From positions 372,001 through 436,000 of the forward strand of contig NZ_FXLN01000004.1 in assembly GCF_900176635.1 (NCBI RefSeq): a DNA stretch of 64,000 nucleotides. The letters run 5' to 3'. This DNA is from Clostridium merdae (GTDB lineage: Bacteria > Bacillota > Clostridia > Oscillospirales > Acutalibacteraceae). The notes under the pieces are model-generated. The model saw only the letters and a list, made by a program, of their open reading frames with translations. It did not search any database and had not been told where the DNA came from. Within the stretch, counting starts at the first letter, position 1. Each line of letters opens with the position of its first letter. The position numbers were made by a program, and so were the translations under genes. This document shows, piece after piece, positions 54,533 to 63,158 of the stretch.

Positions 54533-54844
54533 ATGATAATTCGTAAAATGTATCCGGAGCAGTATGAACAGGCATGCCGTTATTTACAAGAGAATGGCAA
54601 GTCCAGCATATTAGATGCAAGCTATGAGGTAACAATGCGAGTGGATGACATTGAGTATCAGCTTCGGCTTCAGCCTTGCCCCAAAAGACAGCTTGCCGTA
54701 TTACAGGCAGTGAAGATTTTTTACATGGAAGAAGAAATAAAATATGAGTTGATTTTAGATAATTTGCCTTTATCCATTCTGCTGGAATTATTTCTAATTC
54801 AACATACTTCTACTTCTAAAAACAAAGCGGTTTCATTGAAGTGA
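54533..54844 (+). CDS. Hypothetical 103-residue protein
   Basis: I recognise no family. The protein is soluble, with alternating charged and hydrophobic residues, an N-terminal helix-like part (MYPEQYEQACRYL) and a central beta-like segment (VDDIEYQLRLQPCPKRQL), and no signal peptide. It has a ribosome site (AAGGGGAAG) and lies between two intrinsic terminators, so it is an independent transcription unit. Coding status is supported by these signals. Confidence 0.7.
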   Translation: MIIRKMYPEQYEQACRYLQENGKSSILDASYEVTMRVDDIEYQLRLQPCPKRQLAVLQAVKIFYMEEEIKYELILDNLPLSILLELFLIQHTSTSKNKAVSLK

Positions 54845-54853
54845 AGTAAATTA

Positions 54854-54898
54854 AAAAGAGGAAGGCACACACAATCATTGAGCGCGCCTTCCTCTTTT
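54854..54898. terminator. Bidirectional intrinsic terminator
   Basis: AAAAGAGGAAGGC (54854-54866) pairs perfectly with GCCTTCCTCTTTT (54886-54898), between convergent hypothetical genes. A and T tracts flank it, so it can act in both directions. Confidence 0.88.
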
Positions 54899-54911
54899 AC
54901 AGAACGATATG

Positions 54912-55307
54912 TTATTTGGCACTCGCTCCTGCAAGATTCAGCATATTTCTTGTGGAATCAAAGGTTACCTGAATCTTTTGCTTTTGTTTTAGCTCCAGAA
55001 TATAGGTGTTGTCATCCTGTTTTTGATTTACACTAATTACTTCGTCGTTTTCATTGTTTTGAACAATCATTGTGTCGTCTTTTACAATTACACGATAAAA
55101 ATCTTTCCCAAGGGATAATCCGGTTGCGATTTCTGCATCGCTATCATGGTCAACAGACCCGAACATGACCCCTTGGTGAGCAATTCTACTATAAGTCATC
55201 ACAGAATCAGCGGGTTTTGTCATGAGCATTGTACCACCAAAAGCGGCTGCGGTTGCAACAGAAATTGTTAGCACCCCAATTTTAATACGCTTTTTTGCTT
55301 TTTCCAT
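54912..55307 (-). CDS. Hypothetical membrane-anchored or secreted 131-residue protein
   Basis: A basic start (MEKAKKRIK) and a hydrophobic segment (about 10-30) indicate a signal anchor. The rest is about 100 polar residues, probably a small beta-rich domain outside the cell. It has no lipobox and I recognise no family. It stands alone between a terminator and an AT-rich 150-bp gap before the polyamine operon terminator. Confidence 0.7.
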   Translation of the reverse strand: MEKAKKRIKIGVLTISVATAAAFGGTMLMTKPADSVMTYSRIAHQGVMFGSVDHDSDAEIATGLSLGKDFYRVIVKDDTMIVQNNENDEVISVNQKQDDNTYILELKQKQKIQVTFDSTRNMLNLAGASAK

Positions 55308-55425
55308 ACCACCTAAATTTCCTTTCTTAAATTCAATTAATCATAGTAATTATAAATAAATAGTATTTTATTTAATAATATCTGTTTCTTTACTATTAAT
55401 CAAGTGAATGTAGAAATTTATATAA

Positions 55426-55457
55426 AAAACAGGAGTGGCAAATACCACTCCTGTTTT
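55426..55457 (-). terminator. Intrinsic terminator of the polyamine operon
   Basis: AAAACAGGAGTGG (55426-55438) pairs with CCACTCCTGTTTT (55445-55457). On the minus strand the stem begins inside the stop codon of the last gene and ends in a T tract. Confidence 0.9.
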
Positions 55458-56596
55458 TAAGACAAGCGTTCTTTAAAATCTTCGTATCCAAAGGTTTTTT
55501 TTACTCGTAAATTTCCCTCTTGATCGAGAATTGCAATCGACGGTAATGCCATACCGTTAAAGGTATTGGTTTTTACCATGGAGTAATGCGCCATGTCGCC
55601 GAAAATCAAGCGGTCGCCGGGGGCGAGAGGATGATCAAAGGAGTAATCCCCAATAATATCTCCCGCAAGGCAGGTAGGGCCGCCCAAACGGTAGCAATAC
55701 GGCTTTTCTTCCGGTAGGCCTGCGCCAAGCAGAGGCGGGCGATAGGGCATTTCGAGAACATCTGGCATATGGCAAGCGGCAGAGGTATCCAGTATCGCGT
55801 TGGAGATTCCGTTTTCTACAATCTCCAGCACCGTGCAAACGAGAAAGCCTGCGTTGAGTGCCACGGCTTCTCCCGGCTCTAAATACACCTGCACGCCGTA
55901 GCGCTCTTGTGTGCGGTTGATAAGAGAAATCAGCTTCTCCACGTCGTAATCTGGGCGGGTAATGTGGTGCCCTCCGCCAAAATTCAGCCACTTCATTTTG
56001 GGAAGATATGCGCCGAATTTTGCTTCTACGGCATCTAACGTTTGCTCCAGTGCATCGGCATTCTGCTCACAGAGTGTGTGAAAATGAAGGCCGGTTATAC
56101 CATCCAGAAGCTCGGGCTGAAAGTTCGCCGCGGTTACTCCCATCCGAGAGCCAGGGGAGCAGGGGTCGTAGATGGCGTGATCTTGTGTGGAGCATTCCGG
56201 GTTGATGCGAATTCCGCATTCGCACCCGGCAGCAAGCGCACGGTCTTTAAATTTTTGCCACTGCGTAAAGGAGTTAAATAGAATATGTCCGCACAGGCGG
56301 GTAATTTCATCAAACTCATCTTCACGGTATGCAGGGCAGTAAACATGGTTTTCCTTACCCATTTCCTCATAGCCGAGCTTTGCTTCATAGAGTCCGCTGG
56401 CGGTTGCTCCGCTCAAATACTTGCCGATGAGCGGGTACAGCGAAAACATGGAAAATGCCTTTTGTGCCAGCAGAATCTTGCAGCCGGTGCGCCCCTGTAC
56501 CGATGCGAGCCGCTCCAGATTTTGAATCAGCAAGACTTCGTCTACCACAAAGCAGGGGGAGGGGGCCTGTAAATAAGCTTTGGTTCTATCCATCAT
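55457..56596 (-). CDS. nspC: Carboxynorspermidine/carboxyspermidine decarboxylase
   Basis: This PLP-dependent alanine-racemase-fold decarboxylase of 379 residues converts carboxyspermidine to spermidine (or the nor form). The PLP lysine is in LAQKAFSMF, the glycine-rich phosphate site is WLNFGGGHH, and the active-site LDTSAACHMPD and GGPTCLAGD follow. The start overlaps the upstream dehydrogenase stop (TGATG), so the pair is co-translated. Together they form the alternative spermidine route from aspartate semialdehyde. Confidence 0.93.
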   Translation of the reverse strand: MMDRTKAYLQAPSPCFVVDEVLLIQNLERLASVQGRTGCKILLAQKAFSMFSLYPLIGKYLSGATASGLYEAKLGYEEMGKENHVYCPAYREDEFDEITRLCGHILFNSFTQWQKFKDRALAAGCECGIRINPECSTQDHAIYDPCSPGSRMGVTAANFQPELLDGITGLHFHTLCEQNADALEQTLDAVEAKFGAYLPKMKWLNFGGGHHITRPDYDVEKLISLINRTQERYGVQVYLEPGEAVALNAGFLVCTVLEIVENGISNAILDTSAACHMPDVLEMPYRPPLLGAGLPEEKPYCYRLGGPTCLAGDIIGDYSFDHPLAPGDRLIFGDMAHYSMVKTNTFNGMALPSIAILDQEGNLRVKKTFGYEDFKERLS

Positions 56597-57795
56597 CAGT
56601 CAACCAGCTCAGGGGTAAAGCTCTCCTGCCAAGGCAAGCCCCATTTGTTGAGTGCATCCATGAATGGATCGGGATCAAACTCTTCAATATTGTGTACACC
56701 AGGTTTGTTCCACACACCGGTCATCAGCAGAGCCGCACCAATCATAGCAGGAACACCGGTGGTGTACGAAATGGCCTGTGAGCCTACCTCGCGGTAGCAC
56801 TCCTGATGGTCGCAGACATTGTAAATGTAATACGTTTTCTCTTTGCCATCCTTTTTCCCTTGAAAGATGCAGCCGATGTTTGTTTTGCCCTTGGTGCGCG
56901 GGCCGAGAGTTGCAGGGTCCGGCAGAACTGCTTTCAGGAATTGAAGGGGAACAATCTGCTTGCCCTCAAACTCAATCGGCACAATGGAGGTCATGCCTAC
57001 GTTTTCAAGGCATTTCAGGTGAGTGAGATAGCTCTGCCCAAAGGTCATAAAGAAGCGGATGCGGCGGATGCCCTTAATGTTAAGCGCAAGGGACTCGAGC
57101 TCTTCGTGGTGGAGGAGGTACATATCCTTTTCGCCGATTTCAGGGAAGTTGTACACGCGCTTAATCTCCATTGGCTCAGTTTCTACCCACTTACCGTTTT
57201 CCCAATAGCTGCCGTTTGCACTCACTTCGCGAATGTTAATTTCCGGGTTAAAGTTCGTTGCAAAGGGATAGCCGTGGTCGCCTGCGTTTGCGTCGAGAAT
57301 ATCGATGTAGTTGATTTCATCAAACTGGTGCTTTTGTGCGTAGGCGGAGAATACACCGGTAACGCCGGGGTCAAAGCCGCTGCCGAGCAAAGCGGTAATG
57401 CCGGCTTTTTCAAAGCGCTCTTTGTAATCCCATTGCCATTTGTATTCGAACTTTGCTGTGTCAATCGGCTCGTAGTTTGCAGTATCTACATAATTGGTTT
57501 TGGTGGCAAGGCATGCGTCCATGATGGTTAAGTCTTGGTAAGGCAAAGCCAGATTCAGTACCACATCGGGCTTAAAGTCTTCGATGAGTGAAATGAGCTC
57601 ATCTACATTGTCGGCGTCAACCTTTGCAGTGTGAATGATGGTCTTGCCGCCGGAGAGCTTTTCTTTGAGTGCGTCGCACTTGCTTTTGGTTCGGCTTGCA
57701 ATGCAGATTTCCTCAAAAACGTCGCTGTTTTGGCAGCATTTGTGAATGGCAACGCTCGCAACGCCGCCGCAACCGATGATTAATGCTTTTCCCAT
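56596..57795 (-). CDS. Carboxynorspermidine/carboxyspermidine dehydrogenase (saccharopine dehydrogenase family)
   Basis: This NADPH-dependent enzyme condenses aspartate beta-semialdehyde with putrescine (or diaminopropane) and reduces the product to carboxyspermidine. The 399-residue protein starts with a Rossmann loop ALIIGCGGVASVA, and has VDTANYEP and LLGSGFDPGVTGVFSAYA, as in this branch. Placement next to nspC separates it from lysine-pathway saccharopine dehydrogenases. Confidence 0.9.
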   Translation of the reverse strand: MGKALIIGCGGVASVAIHKCCQNSDVFEEICIASRTKSKCDALKEKLSGGKTIIHTAKVDADNVDELISLIEDFKPDVVLNLALPYQDLTIMDACLATKTNYVDTANYEPIDTAKFEYKWQWDYKERFEKAGITALLGSGFDPGVTGVFSAYAQKHQFDEINYIDILDANAGDHGYPFATNFNPEINIREVSANGSYWENGKWVETEPMEIKRVYNFPEIGEKDMYLLHHEELESLALNIKGIRRIRFFMTFGQSYLTHLKCLENVGMTSIVPIEFEGKQIVPLQFLKAVLPDPATLGPRTKGKTNIGCIFQGKKDGKEKTYYIYNVCDHQECYREVGSQAISYTTGVPAMIGAALLMTGVWNKPGVHNIEEFDPDPFMDALNKWGLPWQESFTPELVD

Positions 57796-57837
57796 AATAT
57801 GATACCTCCTGTATGGCCTTACATATATTTTGTATTT

Positions 57838-58710
57838 TTAATGAATGGATGGGGGAACAACGGTTAAAAGTAGTTCCCGCAGGATTTTGCAAGCAACCGC
57901 AGTGGAAACTCCGCTTTGGTCGTAAACGGGGGAGAGCTCGTTTACATCGCACCCAATAACATTTAGGTTATTGAGTACCATTACCGCATGCAGAAGCTGC
58001 ATAAAGCTAACGCCGCCTGGCTCTGGAGTTCCTGTGCCGGGGAAAACAGACGGGTCGAGTACGTCCAAATCGATGGTAACGTAAACGGGCTTGCCCTTGA
58101 GCGCTTTTATCACGCTTTCCAGACCCTCAAAGTTAAATTTGTGGGTGGATACATGCTCCTTACCCCACAGAAACTCACTGCGGTCACCGGAGCGAATACC
58201 GAACTGAAAGATTCTGCCGTCTCCCACCAAATCCCAGCAGCGGTGTAGTACCGAAGCATGGGAGAGAGGTGTGCCAAGGTATTCGTCGCGCAGGTCAGCA
58301 TGTGCATCAAAATGCAGGATGTGTAAATCGGGGTACTTTTTTACTGCGGCACGAACTGCACCGAGGGTTACCAGGTGCTCGCCGCCAATCATAACGGGCA
58401 TCTTGCCATCCTGTAAAATACCTGCCGCAAAATCTTCAATTTGTGAAAGAGCTTTTTGAGTGTCGCCAAAGCAAAGTTCTAAATCGCCGCCGTCGAATAC
58501 GCTAATATCGGTCAAGTCTTTATCCTGATACGGGCTGTATGTTTCCAGTCCGAACGAATCGGCTCGCATAGCACGGCTGGCAAAACGGGTGCCTGGGCGA
58601 AACGAGGTGGTTGAATCAAACGGTGCGCCAAACAGTACGGCTCTTGCTTCTTCGTACTCGCAGTCGCAGCCCAGAAAGGTTTCAATGTTTTTAGTCAATG
58701 TGTTCGACAT
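57838..58710 (-). CDS. speB: Agmatinase/arginase-family ureohydrolase
   Basis: This 290-residue ureohydrolase converts agmatine to putrescine and urea. The binuclear manganese site motifs are intact: GGEH, HFDAHADLRDE and TIDLDVLDPS. It overlaps speE by 20 bp. It could alternatively act on N1-aminopropylagmatine, as in thermophiles that use SpeE before SpeB; the sequence alone does not decide. Confidence 0.92.
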   Translation of the reverse strand: MSNTLTKNIETFLGCDCEYEEARAVLFGAPFDSTTSFRPGTRFASRAMRADSFGLETYSPYQDKDLTDISVFDGGDLELCFGDTQKALSQIEDFAAGILQDGKMPVMIGGEHLVTLGAVRAAVKKYPDLHILHFDAHADLRDEYLGTPLSHASVLHRCWDLVGDGRIFQFGIRSGDRSEFLWGKEHVSTHKFNFEGLESVIKALKGKPVYVTIDLDVLDPSVFPGTGTPEPGGVSFMQLLHAVMVLNNLNVIGCDVNELSPVYDQSGVSTAVACKILRELLLTVVPPSIH

Positions 58711-59551
58711 TTTTCAGGAGCTCCTCCACATAGTTTGGTAAGGCGAATGCGCCCTTGTGCAGCTTGGTATTATAGTAACGGGTCGGAATAGCACGTTCCT
58801 TCCAGCGTTTTGTATCTAAATCTTTAAGTGGGTGATATTTCTTCGACGCAAATCCGAACAACCAGTGACCGGAGGGGTAGGTGGGAATATGCGCCTGATA
58901 AACTCGACTAATGGGAAAGGATTTTACAATTCGCTTGTGCGCCCGCTGCATGGCAAGTGCATCCACAGCATAAAACGGACTTTCATGCTGATTAACCATG
59001 ATGCCATCCTCTTTAAGTGCCTTATAGCAGTTGCCGTAAAACTCGCGGGTAAATAGTCCCTCGCCGGGGCCAAATGGGTCGGTGGAGTCAACCAAAATTA
59101 AGTCGTATTCCTCACTCTGGCGGCGCACAAACTTTAGGCCGTCTTGAAAATAGAGCTTTACTCTCGGGTCATCGAAGCCGCATGCGGTAAGGGGAAGATG
59201 CTCTTGGCAGACCCGCACCACTTGCTCGTCTATTTCTACTAAATCAATCCGTTCTATTTCGGGGTAACGAATCAACTCGCGTACCGCGCCGCCGTCTCCT
59301 CCACCGATGACTAGCACGCGCCGCACCTTGGGGTGTACCGCCATGGGAACGTGTACAATCATTTCATGGTAAATAAATTCGTCGCGCTCGGTCAGCATCA
59401 TGTAGCCGTCAAGCGTTAAAAAGCGACCAAAATCATCCGATTCAAACACATCAATGCGCTGAAATTCACTCTGTGCGCTGTATAGCTGCCGGTCTACCCG
59501 GATGGAAAGCTGAACGCCGGGCGCGTGTTTTTCTGTAAACCATAAATCCAC
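58691..59551 (-). CDS. speE: Polyamine aminopropyltransferase (spermidine synthase)
   Basis: This 286-residue enzyme moves the aminopropyl group from decarboxylated SAM to putrescine. It has the N-terminal beta domain and the SAM-fold core with VLVIGGGDGGAVREL, LVEIDEQVV and the gate-loop LVDSTDPFGPGEGLF. It lies 3 bp after speA and overlaps speB by 20 bp, consistent with tight co-translation. Agmatine as acceptor is a possible alternative. Confidence 0.94.
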   Translation of the reverse strand: MDLWFTEKHAPGVQLSIRVDRQLYSAQSEFQRIDVFESDDFGRFLTLDGYMMLTERDEFIYHEMIVHVPMAVHPKVRRVLVIGGGDGGAVRELIRYPEIERIDLVEIDEQVVRVCQEHLPLTACGFDDPRVKLYFQDGLKFVRRQSEEYDLILVDSTDPFGPGEGLFTREFYGNCYKALKEDGIMVNQHESPFYAVDALAMQRAHKRIVKSFPISRVYQAHIPTYPSGHWLFGFASKKYHPLKDLDTKRWKERAIPTRYYNTKLHKGAFALPNYVEELLKNVEHID

Positions 59552-59554
59552 CGT

Positions 59555-61009
59555 TCATTCCTCCTTGATTACATTGAGCCGTTCCAGCTCTAAATCCTCT
59601 GGGCCGGTTAAAAAACAACCCTTGTCTTTGGCATACGTAATATATTCCAGTATTTCACCGGTAATCAACTCGCCCGGTGCGAGAATGGGGATTCCCGGTG
59701 GGTAGCACATTACAAATTCACTGCAAATCCGCCCGGCACTTTGAGCAAGAGGCAGAGCTTCTTTTTCTGCGTAAAACGCTTTTTGTGGAGGCACGGCAAC
59801 AATGGGGGAAATATACTCCATTCGGAGCATGCCCGTTTTGTCACGCTTATAATTGCGGCGAATTTCAGCGAGTGCGCCAACAAGCCGCTCCAAATCGCGG
59901 TGGCGGTCACCTACGGAGAGATAAGCCAGAATATTGCCGAGGTCGCCAAACTCTACCTGAATGTCGTATTCATCCCGCAGAATATCGTATACTTCAATTC
60001 CTGCAAGGCCAAGTTCAAGCGTATTGATGGAAAGCTTTGTCGTATCAAAATCATATACGGTATCGCCGTTAATTAGCACGCGGGAGTAGGCGTAGTAATC
60101 GCCAATCTGGTTGATTTCTCCGCGCGCATACTCCGCCATTTCATTCACACGGCGAAAGATTTCTTTTCCCTCCGTGGCAAGCTTTTTCCGGGAAATATCA
60201 AGACTCGAAAGCAGGAGGTAAGAGCCGCTGGTGGTTTGTGTTAAATTAATAATTTGTCGTACATAACCTTCACTCACGCCGCCGTTTACCAGCAGGAATG
60301 AGCTTTGGGTGAGTGAGCCGCCAGATTTGTGCATGCTAACTGATGCCATGTCCACTCCGGCTTTCATGCCGCTCATTGGGAGGTTTTCACCAAAATATAG
60401 GTGTGTGCCGTGTGCTTCATCTGCTAGTACCAACATACCGTGTTGGTGCGCCAGCTCCGTAATCGCTTTTAAATTGGAGCAGATGCCGTAATAGGTGGGG
60501 TTGTTAACAAGAACCGCCCTTGCCTTTGGGTGCTCTTGTATCGCCTGCTCCAGCGCAGAAAGGCGCATTCCAAGAGAAATACCCAGGCGGTGGTCGGTTT
60601 CGGGATTCACGTAAACAGGTGTTGCACCGCATAATATAAGTGCATTGATGACACTACGGTGTACGTTACGGGGGAGAATGATTTCATCCCCATGCTTGCA
60701 GGCGGAAAGCACCATAGCCTGTACCGCAGAGGTAGTACCGTTTACCATAAAAAAAGCGTGTGCCGCACCGAATGCATCTGCTGCCAGTTCTTCCGCTTCA
60801 CGAATAACAGAGACCGGGTGGCACAAGTTATCTAGCGGTTTCATGGAGTTTACATCGAGCTGCATGCAGCGCTCGCCTAGAAATTGGGTTAGTTCGGGAT
60901 TTCCCCGCCCGTGCTTATGTCCGGGTACGTCAAACGGAACGACCCGCTCGGCTTGAAAATCCAGTAGTGCCTGACGAATGGGCATACGGGTTTGGTCTAA
61001 TTTGCTCAA
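59555..61009 (-). CDS. speA: Arginine decarboxylase (aminotransferase-fold, Orn/Lys/Arg decarboxylase family)
   Basis: This PLP-dependent enzyme of 484 residues makes agmatine from arginine. It has DVPGHKHGRG near the N-terminus, MVNGTTSAVQAM, DEAHGTHLYFG and the PLP lysine in SMHKSGGSLTQSS, then the family's C-terminal domain. It is the short Bacillus SpeA type (about 490 residues). The start is a TTG with AAAGGAGG 7-8 nt before it. Arginine over lysine as substrate is inferred from the agmatinase gene in the operon. Confidence 0.9.
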   Translation of the reverse strand: MSKLDQTRMPIRQALLDFQAERVVPFDVPGHKHGRGNPELTQFLGERCMQLDVNSMKPLDNLCHPVSVIREAEELAADAFGAAHAFFMVNGTTSAVQAMVLSACKHGDEIILPRNVHRSVINALILCGATPVYVNPETDHRLGISLGMRLSALEQAIQEHPKARAVLVNNPTYYGICSNLKAITELAHQHGMLVLADEAHGTHLYFGENLPMSGMKAGVDMASVSMHKSGGSLTQSSFLLVNGGVSEGYVRQIINLTQTTSGSYLLLSSLDISRKKLATEGKEIFRRVNEMAEYARGEINQIGDYYAYSRVLINGDTVYDFDTTKLSINTLELGLAGIEVYDILRDEYDIQVEFGDLGNILAYLSVGDRHRDLERLVGALAEIRRNYKRDKTGMLRMEYISPIVAVPPQKAFYAEKEALPLAQSAGRICSEFVMCYPPGIPILAPGELITGEILEYITYAKDKGCFLTGPEDLELERLNVIKEE

Positions 61010-61041
61010 GAAAGGGCCTCCTTTCTATTTCAATACAGGTT

Positions 61042-61830
61042 TTAGTACACGTTACTGCCAGAGAAAATCTCAATCATTTCACGCCGCAGGCTGTCGGTAA
61101 TTTTTAACCTTGCCTGTGGCGGCAGCTCATAAACGTCTGTATTAAAGAGATAGTTCTGCAAGTTAATGTCTTTGATTAACATCTTCGTATGGAAGAGATT
61201 GGATTGATAAACGTTTAAATCAATGGCATCGTATTTGCGTAGCGTTTTGTCATCAATATAATCTTGAATGGATGTCATTTTGTGATCCATAAATAGCTTC
61301 TTTCCCGTTACGTCGCGCGTAAAGCCGCGCACACGGTAATCCATGGTGATAATATCGGAATCAAAGCTGCCAATTAAATAATCGAGCGTACTAAGAGGGG
61401 TGATTTCACCGCAAGTTGCAACGTCAATATCTACACGAAAGGTTGCGAGAAACGTGTCCGGGTGGTATTCCGGGTAGGTGTGTACGGTTACGTGGCTTTT
61501 ATCGAGGTGTGCCACCATCGTTTCACCCGAAAGCTCTGCACGGGGGCCGAATCCACGCCCTGCCAGCATGGACTCCTCCGCAATTAAAAAGGTGACGCTT
61601 GCACCCTGCGGGTCATAGTCTTGCTTCGAAATATTTAGCACATGGGCACCAATCATTTCAGTTACACGCTCCAGAATCCCGGTGAGACGTTCGGAGTTGT
61701 ACTGCTCGTCTATATAGGCGATGTAGTCGCGCTGCTCCCGTTCGCTTTTGGCGTAGCAGACGTCATAGATGTTAAAGCTGAGAGATTTTGTTAAATTGTT
61801 AAAGCCATATAATTTCAGTTTGTTTTCCAT
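61042..61830 (-). CDS. speD: S-adenosylmethionine decarboxylase proenzyme, SpeD (long, E. coli type)
   Basis: SpeD makes decarboxylated SAM, the aminopropyl donor. At 262 residues it is the long class resembling E. coli SpeD, not the short Bacillus form of about 125. The self-cleavage site [13 protein letters not shown] contains the serine that becomes pyruvoyl. It is the first gene of a six-gene minus-strand operon and lies about 107 nt after a terminator hairpin in the leader. The ribosome site is AGGTGA. Confidence 0.94.
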   Translation of the reverse strand: MENKLKLYGFNNLTKSLSFNIYDVCYAKSEREQRDYIAYIDEQYNSERLTGILERVTEMIGAHVLNISKQDYDPQGASVTFLIAEESMLAGRGFGPRAELSGETMVAHLDKSHVTVHTYPEYHPDTFLATFRVDIDVATCGEITPLSTLDYLIGSFDSDIITMDYRVRGFTRDVTGKKLFMDHKMTSIQDYIDDKTLRKYDAIDLNVYQSNLFHTKMLIKDINLQNYLFNTDVYELPPQARLKITDSLRREMIEIFSGSNVY

Positions 61831-61937
61831 ACCGTCACCTGATTCCCGGCGTATTTTTGTTTAGAGAAATTGTACTCGCTAAATAGAGGATGTATTTATG
61901 TTTCACGAATGAAGGTACTGTTAAGGAGTATTGCCTT

Positions 61938-61993
61938 AAAAATAAAAAAGACTCAAATGAAAGACGGCGCATGCCGCACTTACCACTTGAGTC
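61938..61993 (-). terminator. Intrinsic terminator in the speD leader (possible attenuator)
   Basis: On the minus strand CACTTGAGTC's complement GACTCAAGTG (61993-61984) pairs with CATTTGAGTC (61959-61950), one wobble or mismatch, enclosing an inner CGGC/GCCG stem. The T-rich tail TTTTTTATTTTT follows directly. It stands before speD but after the promoter, so it would stop most transcripts unless an alternative fold forms. Confidence 0.75.
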
Positions 61994-62369
61994 AACAATT
62001 TCTGTTCGTTTTGTTTTATTTTGAGCGGGTCATGCGCAAGGGTATGCACATATCCGCTATTATTTATTCAAAAGCACAGAGAATCAGAGTCTATATAGCA
62101 ATAACTTACTTTTACTACTCTTATTGATTGTTTCACAAGCGTAATGTGCGCATGGCACACGGTTTTAAGTAACCAACTTATAAAATTTGAGCAACGGCTC
62201 AATCAATAAGGCAACGAAAGTTGCCAACCGGCATTTTGACCCAGCTGTCCGTATGGCATTTGATTTCTTCTGCAAAACACAAAAGAAATGGTCAAAAAAA
62301 GTTGTTGCTGAGAAAGTTATTTTACTTTCTCTGAAAATAGGCTTTAATCCTACTTTTCTTTCGAATTGC

Positions 62370-62398
62370 ATTGTACTATAAATTATCTCAAAATGCAA
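62370..62398 (-). promoter_or_regulatory. Sigma-A promoter of the polyamine operon leader
   Basis: On the minus strand TTGCAT (62398-62393) and TACAAT (62375-62370) are separated by exactly 17 bp. Transcription would start near 62363, about 530 nt before the speD start codon. Confidence 0.65.
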
Positions 62399-62435
62399 GA
62401 AAAATATTATCGAAATATGATTATTCAATAAAATA

Positions 62436-62444
62436 TGGTATAAT
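62436..62444 (+). promoter_or_regulatory. Extended -10 promoter of the lipoprotein gene
   Basis: TGG-TATAAT (62436-62444) is a consensus extended -10 on the plus strand. No clear -35 was found. A ribosome site GGAGGGTG follows at 62447-62454, before an 8-codon ORF at 62459-62485. Confidence 0.5.
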
Positions 62445-62458
62445 TTGGAGGGTGAAAC

Positions 62459-62485
62459 ATGCTCAATGAATTATATGTATGTTAA
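62459..62485 (+). other. 8-codon micro-ORF before the lipoprotein gene
   Basis: An ATG at 62459 follows GGAGGGTG by a few nt and opens the peptide MLNELYVC before TAA at 62485. The lipoprotein start codon lies 20 bp later with a poor ribosome site of its own. Translational coupling is possible; the peptide may have no function. Confidence 0.35.
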
Positions 62486-62504
62486 ATGGAGTGATTAAGA
62501 ACTC

Positions 62505-63158
62505 GTGAAACATAAAACAATAGGGCTCATATCGATATTCATATTTTTAATATCTTTAATGTCTTGTAATACAGATGCAACAGTTTTATTAGATAGCAGT
62601 TTACAAGCAATTCCAGCGAATAGTAAGAGCGTATTTAAAAGATTGTGCTATATTAATGATGCGTCCAATTTCAAAGAATTGAGTGATTTATCTAATTATA
62701 TTATTGTTGGAACGCTGCAAGATGATGCAAAGCAGAAGCTGTATTATGCAGACTCAAAAATAGAATACCAAGCTTTATATGGAGTAACTGTATCATCCTT
62801 TAGAATTTATAAGGTTTTTAAAGGCAATTTAAAAGAAGGCGAAACAATAAAAATAGCTGAGACATACTTTACGCAAGAGAATAATGGGGATATGATTCAA
62901 TATTTAATGGATTATGGACCTTCAGAGCCGAATCGTGAATATGTTTTTTTCTTAAACAAAGAAGATGATAAAAATGAGTTTTTAGAGGGTTATTTTTCGC
63001 CATCTATAAGAGAAAAGGGAAGATACCCCGTGCTTAATAAACCACTCTTTGAAGAAGTAACTTCACAGGATATTCAGGATTTAAAATTAGTGAGTGTTAC
63101 AGAAAATGAATATTTGTCTTTATTGAAAGAGGTAAGAGCTTTTCTAAATGTTCATTAA
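62505..63158 (+). CDS. Hypothetical lipoprotein
   Basis: This 217-residue protein has a lipoprotein signal (basic start, hydrophobic stretch and lipobox LMSC). The mature part is about 195 polar residues with a beta-rich look, including FRIYKVFKGNLKEGETIKI and YVFFLNKEDD, which resembles the many uncharacterised Firmicute lipoproteins that report a release or tolerance phrase 'vfkG'. I do not recognise a family. The start is GTG at 62505, distant from a clear Shine-Dalgarno. AT-rich base use differs from neighbours, a possible sign of transfer. Confidence 0.75.
   Translation: MKHKTIGLISIFIFLISLMSCNTDATVLLDSSLQAIPANSKSVFKRLCYINDASNFKELSDLSNYIIVGTLQDDAKQKLYYADSKIEYQALYGVTVSSFRIYKVFKGNLKEGETIKIAETYFTQENNGDMIQYLMDYGPSEPNREYVFFLNKEDDKNEFLEGYFSPSIREKGRYPVLNKPLFEEVTSQDIQDLKLVSVTENEYLSLLKEVRAFLNVH

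Larger units (their letters stand above)
61831..62504. other. 674-bp intergenic region: leader of the polyamine operon and divergent promoter
   Basis: No conventional gene is supported. It holds a minus-strand promoter (62370-62398), a leader of about 530 nt with at least five hairpins, a terminator (61938-61993), and the plus-strand promoter of the lipoprotein gene. Hairpins include TGAGC/GCTCA (62188-62201), GGCAAC-GAAA-GTTGCC (62210-62225), GAGAAAGT/ACTTTCTC (62310-62331) and TTAAGG/CCTTAA (61921-61939). It matches no riboswitch class I could recall. Confidence 0.65.

Noticed and set aside
61870..62127. 85-codon plus-strand ORF in the speD leader
   Set aside because: No ribosome site, biased composition and it crosses the minus-strand terminator hairpin.
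62161..62340. Known riboswitch (c-di-GMP, SAM, guanidine) in the polyamine leader
   Set aside because: The GAAA-capped stem suggested c-di-GMP-I, but the conserved core sequences of that class, and of the SAM-I and guanidine classes, are not present by eye.
62165..62428. 87-codon minus-strand ORF between speD and the lipoprotein gene
   Set aside because: It begins upstream of the predicted transcript start, has no ribosome site and runs through hairpins; RNA structure is a better explanation.
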